The position numbers and the translations under genes were made by a program. Positions 26,345-34,926 of a DNA stretch of 64,000 nt are shown here, one piece after another. The notes below the pieces were generated by a model. It saw only the letters and a list, made by a program, of their open reading frames with translations, did not search any database and was not told the origin of the DNA. This DNA is from JAFGCL01 sp964423835. GTDB taxonomy: Bacteria > Chloroflexota > Dehalococcoidia > UBA2247 > RBG-13-53-26. Each line of letters opens with the position of its first letter. Position 1 is the stretch's first letter. The stretch lies in assembly GCA_964423835.1 (NCBI GenBank), contig CAYRGJ010000010.1, positions 21,578-85,577 on the forward strand, written 5' to 3'.

Positions 26345-26842
26345 ATGGCGGAACGGAAGAAGAAACCGGACTTTACTCACTACGTCCCGTTTGTCGGGCG
26401 GGAACGCAACCTGCACATGCTCCTCTATCTGACCGAAGCTGCATTGCACGAGGCGAGACTGGCGCAGCTGGCCAGGATGGGACTGACACCGGCAGACTCA
26501 GATCTCATGTTCCTGGTCGACGCCCTGGGGGAGTCGGCAACGCCGGCCGCGCTGTCAAAGTGGTTCAAGAGAAAGCCCCCAACGGTATCGGTGAAGCTGG
26601 ACCGCATGGAAGCCAGGGGGCTGATAGAGCGGCGAGCTATCAAAGGCAACCAGAAGTCCAAGAGGGTGGTATTGACCGGCAAAGGCCGGGCCTCTCTCCA
26701 GGAGGCCATGGCCGGGGACATCATCGCCACCATTATGGGATCCCTCTCGGGCAGAGAGCACGAGCAACTGTGGGCCATCCTGGAGAAGCTCAAGGGTAAC
26801 GCGCAGGCGCAGGCCAGGCATCTGAAGGCCGCGGGGCCTTAG
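26345..26842 (+). CDS. MarR-family transcriptional regulator
   Basis: 165 aa. The winged-helix core is visible as MFLVDALGESATPAALSKWFKRKPPTVSVKLDRMEARGLIERRAIKGNQKSKRVVLTGKG, with the recognition helix KPPTVSVKLDRME and the wing RRAIKGNQKSKRVVL. Helices at both ends give the MarR dimer interface. It is divergent from the GMC/flavoprotein operon, so it probably controls that operon in response to a small organic ligand. Confidence 0.85.
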   Translation: MAERKKKPDFTHYVPFVGRERNLHMLLYLTEAALHEARLAQLARMGLTPADSDLMFLVDALGESATPAALSKWFKRKPPTVSVKLDRMEARGLIERRAIKGNQKSKRVVLTGKGRASLQEAMAGDIIATIMGSLSGREHEQLWAILEKLKGNAQAQARHLKAAGP

Positions 26843-26851
26843 GCCCGGCCC

Positions 26852-27238
26852 TCAGCTCTCGCGGAAGTGGGGCTCGTCCCCGCCAAACTGCTTCTCGTAC
26901 TTGCGCCGGGAGCAGTTCTGGCAGCGGAACTCGGGCCTTTTGTCGTTCATCCGGTCGTAGTCCGACTTCTTGGCCAGCCGGTATCCGTGATCGGCGGGAT
27001 GCCCGCAGTCGGAGCAGACGATGTCCTGCTGCACCTCCCACACCTCGCCCTTGAGGATGCTGGTCTTCTGGAAGATCCACCGGTCGACCCAGAAGAAGAT
27101 CAGGCCGCCGATGAGGTTGGCCAGGATGGTGGCTACCGTGGTCCCCATCGAGGCGAACCAGACCACGCAGACGGCCAGGATCGGTGTGGAGAGCTGCCAG
27201 CGGATGAGATAGAGGAAGTACTTCCTGGCCAGGGCCAT
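26852..27238 (-). CDS. Small membrane protein with C-terminal zinc ribbon
   Basis: 128 aa. Two helices near the N-terminus (YLIRWQLSTPILAVCVVWF and ATILANLIGGLIFFWVDRWIF) are followed by a cytosolic zinc-ribbon-like region with CSDCGH and CQNCSRRK. ATG at 27238 has AGGAGG four bases upstream. It is convergent with MarR, with a gap of nine bases. No characterised family is recognised. Confidence 0.7.
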   Translation of the reverse strand: MALARKYFLYLIRWQLSTPILAVCVVWFASMGTTVATILANLIGGLIFFWVDRWIFQKTSILKGEVWEVQQDIVCSDCGHPADHGYRLAKKSDYDRMNDKRPEFRCQNCSRRKYEKQFGGDEPHFRES

Positions 27239-27321
27239 GGGTCCTCCTGTCTTGCGGGCCGCGCGCCGCAAATGCGTTGGTGGCTGTCGGACCGGTACAA
27301 TCTAGCACAATCCCGGGTGGT

Positions 27322-27786
27322 CTAGAAGTACTGCCGGAAGCAGTGCGCCCGGGCCTCGAACCCCAGGGAGGCGTACAGCCGGTGAGCCTCCGTCCGCCTG
27401 ACGTCGCTGCACAGCTCCACCATGTGGCACCCAGACTCCCTGGCCCGCGATACGGCGTGTTCCAGCAGCATACGGCCCAGGCTCTTCCGGCGGTGCCTTT
27501 TGGTGACCACCAGGTTCTCCAGGAAGGCCCAGGGGGTGCCGTTGTGCGAGAGGTTGGGGACCACCAGGAGCACAATCGTGCCCGCCACCTCGCCATCGAG
27601 CTCGGCCACGAACAGCCTCTGCCGGGGGTCGGCCCGGATCTCGGCGAAGACCCGCTGGTAGTCGGCCGGGGACGGATCGTGCCGGTGCTCGACCTCGGAG
27701 TCGGTGATGGTCAGCTCGCGGTACAGCTCCACGATGCGGGCCACGTCTCCCTCCCCGGCCAGCCTGATCCGCGGACCGGCGGTCAT
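27322..27786 (-). CDS. GNAT-family N-acetyltransferase
   Basis: 154 aa. The acetyl-CoA-binding region is LENLVVTKRHRRKSLGRMLLEHAVSRAR, with the family's Q/RxxGxG/A loop here written RRKSLGR. Strands VARIVELYRELT and LFVAELDGEVAGTIVLLVVPN match the fold. ATG at 27786 overlaps the stop of the preceding gene (ATGA), which supports this start over GTG at 27819. Acceptor substrate unknown. Confidence 0.82.
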   Translation of the reverse strand: MTAGPRIRLAGEGDVARIVELYRELTITDSEVEHRHDPSPADYQRVFAEIRADPRQRLFVAELDGEVAGTIVLLVVPNLSHNGTPWAFLENLVVTKRHRRKSLGRMLLEHAVSRARESGCHMVELCSDVRRTEAHRLYASLGFEARAHCFRQYF

Positions 27787-28061
27787 GCCTGGTCCCCCAC
27801 TGCCATTTGCACGTTCCACTCTCCGGGGGGGCCGGACAGCACGAACTTCACGCGGCGGCCCTGCAACAGGTGCTCCTCCGATTCCCGCCGCAGCCGGTTG
27901 AAGTCAGCTTCCTCCAGGAAGGCTTTGAGCAGCTCCAGCCGCTGCTGCAGGTCCCCGGACTCATCGCCAGCCAGGATCCGGCTCATGGCGGCGGCATGCT
28001 CCTGCCGGGCTCTGGTCTGGACGCAGTGCTCCAGGTCGGGCGCCAGCTCGATGCGCGTCAC
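27783..28061 (-). CDS. Uncharacterised 92-aa protein, paralogue of the gene at 34629
   Basis: Starts at GTG 28061 in a GTGA overlap with the CoA-transferase stop (an ATG at 28094 would overlap by 37 bases). The C-terminal half FLEEADFNRLRRESEEHLLQGRRVKF aligns with FLQSPDMKRLRQESERLLSDGRRVIV of the gene at 34629, so both belong to one unnamed family. The family pattern is a helical region ending in RRES-hydrophobic-DGRRV and a short beta hairpin. Function unknown. Confidence 0.6.
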   Translation of the reverse strand: MTRIELAPDLEHCVQTRARQEHAAAMSRILAGDESGDLQQRLELLKAFLEEADFNRLRRESEEHLLQGRRVKFVLSGPPGEWNVQMAVGDQA

Positions 28062-29272
28062 ATCCGGCCTCCGCCCGTCGACCGCGCCCGCCATGTCTCG
28101 TCCTGCTCCCGCTGCAGCGCTGCTATCTTCTCCGGCGAGTAGCCCAGGAGATCCTGGAGTACCTCCTCCGTGTCCTGTCCCAGCGCGGGCGGCGCCACAT
28201 GATCGGCCGCCGCCTCCCCGGCCATCTTGATGGGGCAGTCAATGCCCCGGACCTCGCCCAACGAAGGATGCTGCATGGAGATGATGGCCCGGTTGTGGAC
28301 TACCTGCGGGTCCCGGGCAGTCTGGTCGAGGCGGTTCACCGGTGCTGCGGCCACGTCCTCCAGCCGCATCACCTCCAGCCAGTCCTCGGTGTCCGCCTGC
28401 CTCAGGCCGTCCTCTATCAGGTCTTCCAGCTCCTTCTTGTTCTCAAACCTCTTGTCCACACTGGAGAACCTGGGGTCCGAGATCATCCACTCCTGGCCGA
28501 TGACCCTGGCGATGCGCGGCCAGCTCGGCCCCAGCACCAGGTAGCCGTTCCTGGTCTGGAAGACCCCGACCATGGGCGCCCGGGGGTGCCTGGACCCCGA
28601 GGCCGCCGGGGGTTCGCCGCTGATGAAGTATGACTGGAAGTCCGAGGCCATGTAGTACATGACGGCATCCAGCATACTGACCGCGACGTGGCTGCCCAGG
28701 CCGGTGCGCTCCCGCTTCAGGAGGGCGCAAAGGACGCCGGTCACCGCGAAGAAGCCCGCCGCCAGGTCGGCCGCGTGCAGGGGCATCCTCATCGGCCGGC
28801 CTCCCGGCTCCCCGCAGAGGCTGTAGGCCCCGGAGAGCCCCATGGGTATATCGTCGTAGGCCGGATGGTCCCGGTACGGCCCCGAAGGGCCAAAGCCGGT
28901 GATCGAGCAGGAGATGATGCGGGGGTTGAGGGCCTGGAGGCTCTGGTGGTCTCCCTGCAGCCTCTCCAGCACCCCCGGCCGGAGGTTGTCGAACACGATG
29001 TCCGAGACCTTGACCAGGTCGTGGAAGGCGTTCCTTCCCGACTCGGAGTACAGGTCCAGCACCACGCTCTTCTTGTTGCGGTTGACCGCCAGGTAGAAGA
29101 ACCCGTCCGGTCCCAGGCGCGGCGAAGAGCCGCGGGAGAAGTCGCCGGCCGGCGACTCGATCTTGATCACCTCGGCGCCCAGGTCCCCCAGCAGCTGGCT
29201 GCCAGAGGGCCCAGCTACGGCGTGACTCAGGTCGACCACCCTGGTGCCGCTCAATATGCCGATTCTGCCCAC
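28058..29272 (-). CDS. CaiB/BaiF-type CoA-transferase (family III)
   Basis: 404 aa. Family III transferases move CoA between carboxylic acids through a covalent Asp intermediate. The N-terminus is LSGTRVVDLSHAVAGPSGSQLLGDLGAEVIKIESP. The catalytic Asp is probably in MPLHAADLAAGFFAVTGVLCAL. The C-terminal region includes EDVAAAPVNRLDQTARDPQVVHN. Acid substrate unknown; BaiF, which acts in bile-acid 7-dehydroxylation, belongs to the same family and the BaiE- and BaiCD-like genes are about 2-8 kb away on the same strand. Confidence 0.87.
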   Translation of the reverse strand: MGRIGILSGTRVVDLSHAVAGPSGSQLLGDLGAEVIKIESPAGDFSRGSSPRLGPDGFFYLAVNRNKKSVVLDLYSESGRNAFHDLVKVSDIVFDNLRPGVLERLQGDHQSLQALNPRIISCSITGFGPSGPYRDHPAYDDIPMGLSGAYSLCGEPGGRPMRMPLHAADLAAGFFAVTGVLCALLKRERTGLGSHVAVSMLDAVMYYMASDFQSYFISGEPPAASGSRHPRAPMVGVFQTRNGYLVLGPSWPRIARVIGQEWMISDPRFSSVDKRFENKKELEDLIEDGLRQADTEDWLEVMRLEDVAAAPVNRLDQTARDPQVVHNRAIISMQHPSLGEVRGIDCPIKMAGEAAADHVAPPALGQDTEEVLQDLLGYSPEKIAALQREQDETWRARSTGGGRM

Positions 29273-29305
29273 GTGCCTATCCTCCTGTTGCTGCCGGCGG
29301 TTGGC

Positions 29306-30001
29306 TCACTCCCGGGCAGGGTGCTCGTCCCGTCGACTCTTTCGCATGATGAAGAAGACTGAGCAGCAGCTGGCCGGGTCCGTCTTGAACACGTCGATCT
29401 CCTGCTGTTCCCTGTCCAGCAGGGCCAGCATTTCACCGTCGTTGACGCATTTGGACCGGGTCTCGTTGATCAGCCTCTGCATGGGGAAGAAGTACTCCTT
29501 CTTCCAGGTCTGTTCATCCATCTTGAAGTAGCCCAGCAGCTCGTACCCGCAGGTGTTTATGGCGGCGAGCTTCTCGGACAGGTCTCTGTTGTGGTCGTGT
29601 ACTGCCAGGCATCCCCCCGGCTTCAGGAGCTGCCTCCACTCCATGAGTCCTCTCTGGAAACCGATGTAGTCGATGGACCCTTCGGCCCAGACAATGTCGA
29701 AGCTCTCCTTCGGGAAATCCATCTCCGACATCGAGCAGATCAGCGCCTCCACCCGATCAGAGAGCCCCGATTCCGAGATCTTCCGCTTGAAAGCGTCGAT
29801 GGCGTTCCGGTCTATGTCCAGGCCCACTACATGGCCGTGGCTCAGCTGCGCCAGCTTCAAGGCGGGCACCCCGGAGCCGCAGCCCACATCCAGGATCTGC
29901 GGCTGGCTCTTCTTCGGGAGCATCTGAAAGGCCTTGACGGTGAATATGTTGAGACGCTCCCGGACGCGGTCCTTGGCAATCTGGAAGCCGGTCTTGTTCA
30001 A
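29306..30001 (-). CDS. Class I SAM-dependent methyltransferase
   Basis: 231 aa. SAM-binding motif I is ILDVGCGSGVPALKLAQ, followed by motif II VVGLDID and motif III-like FDIVWAEGSIDYIGFQRGLMEWRQLLKPGGCLAVHD. The C-terminus is a helical region ending in basic residues. ATG at 30001 is close to the end of a possible 35-codon gene. Substrate unknown. Confidence 0.82.
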   Translation of the reverse strand: MNKTGFQIAKDRVRERLNIFTVKAFQMLPKKSQPQILDVGCGSGVPALKLAQLSHGHVVGLDIDRNAIDAFKRKISESGLSDRVEALICSMSEMDFPKESFDIVWAEGSIDYIGFQRGLMEWRQLLKPGGCLAVHDHNRDLSEKLAAINTCGYELLGYFKMDEQTWKKEYFFPMQRLINETRSKCVNDGEMLALLDREQQEIDVFKTDPASCCSVFFIMRKSRRDEHPARE

Positions 30002-30039
30002 GTCTACCTCCTACTCCTGGCCCTGAGTCTGGCAGCCTG

Positions 30040-30147
30040 CTAGTGCGTGTAGTCGAGCACTTCGATTTCCGGCCCGACCTTCTTGATGATCGATGCCTTC
30101 ACCTCGGCTTCACCACGCCTACACTCCGGTTCGGCTGATTCCGGCAT
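30040..30147 (-). CDS. Possible small protein, 35 aa
   Basis: An in-frame ATG at 30147 begins MPESAEPECRRGEAEV and ends IKKVGPEIEVLDYTH. It lies 21 bases after the MBL gene and 38 before the methyltransferase on the same strand. No strong ribosome binding site; a GTG inside is another possible start. No family recognised, so this may not be translated. Confidence 0.3.
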   Translation of the reverse strand: MPESAEPECRRGEAEVKASIIKKVGPEIEVLDYTH

Positions 30148-30168
30148 CAGCCAGGGGCGTTGCCGGCT

Positions 30169-31011
30169 CTAAACCACGACCACACTCCCGGCGTTGTTGA
30201 AGAAGAAGCCGGACCCGAACTCCTGGGCCAGCCGCATGGCCGCCGGCATGCCGGTGCAGTGCGATACCCCCAGCCTCTCAACTCCGAACTCCCGCAGCGT
30301 GGCAATAGTCATCTCCATCTGGAGGTCCGAGGCCCGGAGGAGGTGAGTGCCGCCGATCACGCAGTGGATCTTCTCCACGCCGGTTATGTTCCGCGCGTGG
30401 TGCAGGGTGTTGATGATTCCCCGGTGGGCGCAGCCCAGGATAACCAGCAAGCCCTGCCCGGTCTTGACGAAGATGGCCTGGTCGTCCCGCAGCGGGTCAG
30501 GGATTACCTCTCCGTTCATTCGGACGCACAGGCCAGGATCGATGGTCTCAAAGTCGGTGATCATGGGGATTTCCCCGCTGGCGACCACGTTCTGGGACAG
30601 CCAGACCGGCTCTGTGGTCAGCGTGAAGTCAGCGCCCAGGCTCTCCAGCTCCGCCCTCTTGAACGGTATGCCGATGTAGAGCGGCGTAGCATCCTTGGTG
30701 TACTGCGCCACCTTGTCGGCGAAGACGTCGGGATGAGCAATTATCCTTATCCTCTTCCCGATCCTGGTCAGGACTTCGACCAGGCCGCCGGTGTGGTCGT
30801 AGTGGCCGTGGCTCAAGACCATGTCATCGATGCTGTGCCAGTCCACAGCCAGCACGTCGCCGTTGTGGGCGGCCGAGATGCTGGTCCCGGCGTCCAGGAG
30901 CACCCTTCTGCCATCTCTCTCCACGAGGACGCTCAGTCCCCACTCCGCCAGCATCCCCCGGGGGACGGCAAAGGCCGAGTTCTCGCTCAGTGTAGTGGTC
31001 CGCGCTTCCAT
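30169..31011 (-). CDS. MBL-fold metallo-hydrolase, Tn-type (MptA/dihydropterin-like)
   Basis: 280 aa of the metallo-beta-lactamase fold. Metal-binding motif LSHGHYDHTGGL, then IAHPD, CAHRGIINTLHHA and VIGGTHLL. The layout (start ENSAFAVPRGMLAEWGLSVLVE, central GCAH, later GGTHLL, end SHCTGMPA) matches the family containing the archaeal RFAP synthase-like and other oxidoreductase MBL proteins. Reaction unknown. Confidence 0.8.
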   Translation of the reverse strand: MEARTTTLSENSAFAVPRGMLAEWGLSVLVERDGRRVLLDAGTSISAAHNGDVLAVDWHSIDDMVLSHGHYDHTGGLVEVLTRIGKRIRIIAHPDVFADKVAQYTKDATPLYIGIPFKRAELESLGADFTLTTEPVWLSQNVVASGEIPMITDFETIDPGLCVRMNGEVIPDPLRDDQAIFVKTGQGLLVILGCAHRGIINTLHHARNITGVEKIHCVIGGTHLLRASDLQMEMTIATLREFGVERLGVSHCTGMPAAMRLAQEFGSGFFFNNAGSVVVV

Positions 31012-31028
31012 TTCCTCTCTCCTTCCTG

Positions 31029-31802
31029 CTACGGCCTCTCCCCGGGCCGGCGACGAAGGGTCTCGGCGGCATTCATCGGTGTCACATGGGGTCGGCGGGC
31101 TTCATACGTCGTTACCACAGCCCCCAGTCCTTTGAACTCTTCCTTAATGGCCGCGAGTTCCTCCGGCGGCAGGGGGTCAACAGCGCATTCACGAAGCGGC
31201 GTGTTGATCTGCACCTCATCCGGCGATATGTCTCGGGCCAGCTCCGCCATCAGCGCCGCACAGCCCCGGTTCTCCCTGATGAACATCATCTGAAGGGCCA
31301 GCAGGCCCTGTCCCTGGCCCCTGAACAGCTTGATCCCCTGCACGATCTCCCGAAGGGTGTAGGGACCTGTCGGCCGGTTCACCAGGCGGAAGATGTCCTC
31401 AGCAGGCGCATCGAGCTTGGCCACCACCATGTCGGCCAGGGCCAGCTGCCGGCGTACCTCTTCGTCCGGCATGAGAGACGAGTTGGTGAGCACCGCTATG
31501 GGGAGCCTCAGGACCCGCCTGGCCGTTTCTATTGCCTCGCCGAGGTTCCTGGCCAGGGTAGGCTCCCCCACGCCGGAGAAGGTCGCGTAGTCGGCCTCCA
31601 CCGGTCCAATACGGTCCAGCTCGGAGGTCAGCCTCGCCATTGGAACGAACTCCTTGCGTTCGGCCAGGGGATGGACAGTCCTTCCCAGCTGGCAGTACAG
31701 GCAGTCGAAGGAACAGGTCTTGCCCCTGGTGGACAGCATGTCTATGCCTAGTGACCGGCCGAGGCGCCAGGAGGCAACAGGGCCGTATATCATTGAGCCC
31801 AT
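31029..31802 (-). CDS. Radical SAM protein (COG0731-like)
   Basis: 257 aa. The SAM-cleaving 4Fe-4S motif is CSFDCLYCQLG near residue 30. GVGEPTLARNLGEAI is the SAM-binding GxGEPT element. The C-terminal half includes NRPTGPYTLREIVQGIKLF. COG0731 includes TYW1-like enzymes, but the flavodoxin domain is missing, so the reaction is not assigned. ATG at 31802 is preferred to TTG at 31808. It ends the metallocluster operon. Confidence 0.78.
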   Translation of the reverse strand: MGSMIYGPVASWRLGRSLGIDMLSTRGKTCSFDCLYCQLGRTVHPLAERKEFVPMARLTSELDRIGPVEADYATFSGVGEPTLARNLGEAIETARRVLRLPIAVLTNSSLMPDEEVRRQLALADMVVAKLDAPAEDIFRLVNRPTGPYTLREIVQGIKLFRGQGQGLLALQMMFIRENRGCAALMAELARDISPDEVQINTPLRECAVDPLPPEELAAIKEEFKGLGAVVTTYEARRPHVTPMNAAETLRRRPGERP

Positions 31803-31894
31803 CGCCAATCACCAGCGCCCTCGCCTCCGGCTGAACCCATGCCGGCATGCATGCCCGCGTATGCCGTTGACATCAGCCCTCCGGTGCTCCCCGC

Positions 31895-32686
31895 TCAGGG
31901 TCCTGCCAGCAGCGCATCTACTATGCCCTTGACGTCTGCCGCTGCTGTGCCTTCGCCGAGCTCCCGGCCATCGAGAGTGGCCTCAAAGACCCCCGGATCG
32001 TATCGTACCGTACCGACAGGCTGAATGCCCCTCGTCTTCAGTTCCTGTTTCAGCCTCGCGTCCATCTCCGCGGAGGCCACCTTGTTCAGAATGGCGCTGG
32101 CCCGGCGCACCCCCGACTCGGCAGCCAGCTGCGCTATCCTGGAAGCCAGCTGCAGGGACTCGAAGGAAGGCTCGACTACAATGAGCACGGCGTCAACGCT
32201 GGTGCCGACCCCACGGCCGAAGTGCTCTATCCCCGCCTCCATATCGACGACGGCGATCTCCTTCTCGCCGAGGGCGAGCTTGTCCAGGAACTCCCTGGAC
32301 AGGACGCCCATCGGGCAGGCACACCCTTCCAGCGAATGCTGGATCTTTCCGATGCTCAGCAGGGTCAGGCCGTCAGCGTGCCTGACGTGCTCGGCGGGTA
32401 TCTGCGACACTAGTATCCTGTCCGGTGGGAGCACTTGCATCTTGGGCTCTGACTGTCCTGAAGAGAACCTGACTGACATCTTCTCCTTGAGCTTGCTCTT
32501 GCCCCCCATGAGGTCCAGAACGGACTCCGGTGGCTGGTCGAAGCCGAGGATGCGATGCAGCGCCGAGTTAGACTCGTCACAGTCAACGACCAGGACGCGA
32601 TAGCCTCGCCGTCCGAGCTCTTTCGCCAGCAGGGCCACCACTACGCTCTTGCCGCTTCCGCCCTTTCCACAAACGGACAACTTCAT
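31895..32686 (-). CDS. CooC-like MinD-family ATPase, probable nickel-insertion factor
   Basis: 263 aa. The deviant Walker A KGGSGKS at residues 8-14 and DCDESN at 35-40 define the MinD/CooC group. A Cys-Ala-Cys motif at 122-124 (EGCACPMG) corresponds to the CxC with which CooC dimers bind nickel for CO dehydrogenase. DMEAGIEHFGRG is also typical of CooC. ATG at 32686 has AGGAGG eight bases upstream. No CO dehydrogenase gene is in the window. Confidence 0.8.
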   Translation of the reverse strand: MKLSVCGKGGSGKSVVVALLAKELGRRGYRVLVVDCDESNSALHRILGFDQPPESVLDLMGGKSKLKEKMSVRFSSGQSEPKMQVLPPDRILVSQIPAEHVRHADGLTLLSIGKIQHSLEGCACPMGVLSREFLDKLALGEKEIAVVDMEAGIEHFGRGVGTSVDAVLIVVEPSFESLQLASRIAQLAAESGVRRASAILNKVASAEMDARLKQELKTRGIQPVGTVRYDPGVFEATLDGRELGEGTAAADVKGIVDALLAGP

Positions 32687-32706
32687 ATCAAGTGCCTCCT
32701 GCCAGC

Positions 32707-33156
32707 TCAGCGCTTCCTGTAGGCCCTCTTCCACGGCTCGTTGCGGTAGGCCAGGTAGTCCTGGATGGCCTGCTTCAGTGTGTTCGATGCCAGCAGGGCG
32801 CAGTGAACGCTCTCGTCCGGCAGCCCGCCCAGGGCGTCCAGGACGTCCTGCTGCTCAATGCGGAAGGCCTCCACGGGCCGTTTCCCCCTGGCCAGCTCGG
32901 TCACCATGCTGCCGGCGGCGATCGTCGTGCCACAGCCATCGGTCCAGAAGGAGGCCCGCTCGATGACTCCGTCACTGACCCTGAGCCATATCTCCATGGT
33001 GTCGCCGCAGGGTCCGGTGATGCTGGCCTGCCCATCAGGCCCGTTGATGAGTCCCACGTTCCTGGGGTTCCTCATGTGGTCGACGGCTGTCACGGAGTAC
33101 GCGTATTCCGTCTGCTCCGCAGCGCCTCGCCTGTTTGTGCTGTGGCCGTTGGTCAT
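32707..33156 (-). CDS. NifU/IscU-like iron-sulfur scaffold
   Basis: 149 aa with an N-terminal IscU-type scaffold fold. The three cluster-binding cysteines are in GPCGD, DGCGTT and HCALLA. The sequence begins with 25 or so variable residues, then VTAVDHMRNPRNVGLINGPDGQ, the family start. It assembles 2Fe-2S/4Fe-4S clusters for transfer to apoproteins. ATGA overlap with the Mrp gene, its likely partner. Confidence 0.85.
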   Translation of the reverse strand: MTNGHSTNRRGAAEQTEYAYSVTAVDHMRNPRNVGLINGPDGQASITGPCGDTMEIWLRVSDGVIERASFWTDGCGTTIAAGSMVTELARGKRPVEAFRIEQQDVLDALGGLPDESVHCALLASNTLKQAIQDYLAYRNEPWKRAYRKR

Positions 33157-34196
33157 TTGCCCTTCGTGCTCGGCATCAGTGGCTTCGGATCCTTCCTTCC
33201 TCTCTCCGATGCTGCCTTGACGAACTCTCTGCCCAACTCGGTGATCAGGGGTGAGTTGTAAAGCTCCAGGTCACCGTCGTCACACAGCCTGGCCAACTCG
33301 GGGTCAATGGGCACCTGGGCCAGCAACGGCGCTCCGGCTGCCCTGGCCATGTCTTCTGCTCTGCTCTTGCCGAAGACCTCGAGCCTCTTGCCGCTCTCCG
33401 GCAGGACCAGGTAGCTCATGTTCTCCACTATGCCGATGATCGGTATCTGCATGTCCCGGCACATCTGGAGGGCCTTGCGCACTACCATGGCCGCCAGCTC
33501 CTGGGGGCTGAAGACGATGACCACGCCGGAAACAGGCAGCGACTGCATTACGGTCAAGGGGGCATCGGCGGTGCCCGGTGGCAGGTCAACGAAGAGGTAG
33601 TCCAGCTTCCCCCAGAGAGTCTCCTCCCAGAACTGGGTGATGGCTTTGCCGATCAGGGGTCCCCGCCAGACCACCGCATCATCCTCGTGAGGCAGGAAGA
33701 GGTTCATCGAGATGATCTCGATGCTGGTCTTTGTAGAGACGGGCATGATGCCGCTTTCGCTGCCCGTTGGCCGCGTGGTCAGGCCGAACATGCGGGGTAT
33801 GCTGGGCCCGGTGATATCGCCGTCCAGGATCCCTGCTTCCAGTCCCTGCCGGGCCACCGAGAGCGCCAGGAGACTGCTGACCAGGGACTTGCCCACTCCT
33901 CCCTTGCCGCTCATCACCGCTACCACATGCTTGACCTCATTCAATTCTGGCAGCCTGACGGCTACAAACTCGGTCACCACGTCGCTCACATCGGGCAGCG
34001 CCCGCACGGTCTCTTCCACTTTGCCTTTGACCCACTCCAGGGCACCATCCCAGAGGGCCGTGGATGCCAGGGTCACCTTGACCTTGTGGTCTGACGTCTC
34101 CACGCCTCTGACCAGGTTCATGCGGATCAGGCTGCGCATGGCCCCGGGTATGAGGATTCCATCCAGGCTTCCTCTGATTTGCTCTTCAGTTGCCAT
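33153..34196 (-). CDS. Mrp/NBP35 (ApbC)-type Fe-S cluster carrier ATPase
   Basis: 347 aa. The N-terminal 95 residues are a DUF59/MIP18-like domain. The P-loop domain has MSGKGGVGKS (about 97-106), then LDGDITGPSIPRMFG and LFVDLPPGTADAPLTVMQ, all typical of Mrp. The CxxC commonly found near the C-terminus is replaced by YLVLPESGKR, so a cluster ligand pair may be missing. ATG at 34196 follows AGGAG. Likely moves Fe-S clusters with the NifU-like protein. Confidence 0.87.
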   Translation of the reverse strand: MATEEQIRGSLDGILIPGAMRSLIRMNLVRGVETSDHKVKVTLASTALWDGALEWVKGKVEETVRALPDVSDVVTEFVAVRLPELNEVKHVVAVMSGKGGVGKSLVSSLLALSVARQGLEAGILDGDITGPSIPRMFGLTTRPTGSESGIMPVSTKTSIEIISMNLFLPHEDDAVVWRGPLIGKAITQFWEETLWGKLDYLFVDLPPGTADAPLTVMQSLPVSGVVIVFSPQELAAMVVRKALQMCRDMQIPIIGIVENMSYLVLPESGKRLEVFGKSRAEDMARAAGAPLLAQVPIDPELARLCDDGDLELYNSPLITELGREFVKAASERGRKDPKPLMPSTKGK

Positions 34197-34277
34197 TCCG
34201 TTCACTCCTGTCCAGCCAAAATGGGGTTTCTACCCCGCCAACGCGGCACGCGTGCTTGCAGGCTGCGCTCGCCCGGC

Positions 34278-34616
34278 TCAGTGATCACAGGCGTTGTCGC
34301 CCGTGGCCAGCCTGCCGTTGAGGTGATTCAGGACCGCCTTCTCCGGGTCGGTCTCCATGGCACCGATGATCACTCCGATCCTGTTCTGCTGAAACAGGTC
34401 CTGCGCCCGGCCTCCCATTCCGCCGGCTATCACCAAGTTGACGCCCTGCTGCGCCAGCCATCCGGGGAGAAGCCCCGGCTGATGCTCGGGCGATGGGACC
34501 ATCTGCTTCTTGATCACAGTGCGGCTCTTCTCGTCCACGTCGATCAGGGCGAACTCCTCACAGTGGCCGAAGTGGGGCGAGAGGATACCGCCGGTTACCG
34601 GTACTGCGTACTTCAT
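34278..34616 (-). CDS. NifX/NifB-C-like dinitrogenase iron-molybdenum cofactor domain protein
   Basis: 112 aa. The fold starts MKYAVPVTGGILSPHFGHCEEFALIDVDE and has GVNLVIAGGMGGRAQDLFQQNRIGVI, the two family signatures. Family members bind Fe-S or Fe-Mo cofactor precursors. No nitrogenase genes occur here, so a general metallocluster chaperone role is more likely. The C-terminus contains DNACDH with a possible metal ligand. Confidence 0.87.
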   Translation of the reverse strand: MKYAVPVTGGILSPHFGHCEEFALIDVDEKSRTVIKKQMVPSPEHQPGLLPGWLAQQGVNLVIAGGMGGRAQDLFQQNRIGVIIGAMETDPEKAVLNHLNGRLATGDNACDH

Positions 34617-34628
34617 GGATACCTCCGT

Positions 34629-34922
34629 CTACTCACCGATTTCCAGTCCGTATGTTGGCTTCCCGTCTTCGAAAGAAATCCTGACGATCACTCTCCTGCC
34701 GTCCGATAGGAGCCTCTCTGACTCCTGGCGAAGTCTCTTCATGTCGGGTGATTGCAGGAAAGTGACCAGGGCTTCATATGTCCGTCTCAGGTCCTGGTTG
34801 TCAGTGTCTCCACCGAGGAGGGCCCTGAGGCACTCCGTGTACTCGTGGTCGGCCAGGCATTTCAGGCACTTGCCCGAGATCTCCCTGGTGGAGTATCCGG
34901 GCGTCAGCTCTATTTCCCGCAC
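34629..34922 (-). CDS. Uncharacterised protein, 97 aa, paralogue of the gene at 27783
   Basis: GTG at 34922 is preceded by AAGGTG and lies four bases after the FmdB-like gene. It carries a CLKC motif near residue 18 and the family C-terminus FLQSPDMKRLRQESERLLSDGRRVIV, shared with the gene at 27783. Because this copy is embedded in a metallocluster operon, the family may take part in cluster assembly; that is inference. Confidence 0.6.
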   Translation of the reverse strand: MREIELTPGYSTREISGKCLKCLADHEYTECLRALLGGDTDNQDLRRTYEALVTFLQSPDMKRLRQESERLLSDGRRVIVRISFEDGKPTYGLEIGE

Positions 34923-34926
34923 GCTA

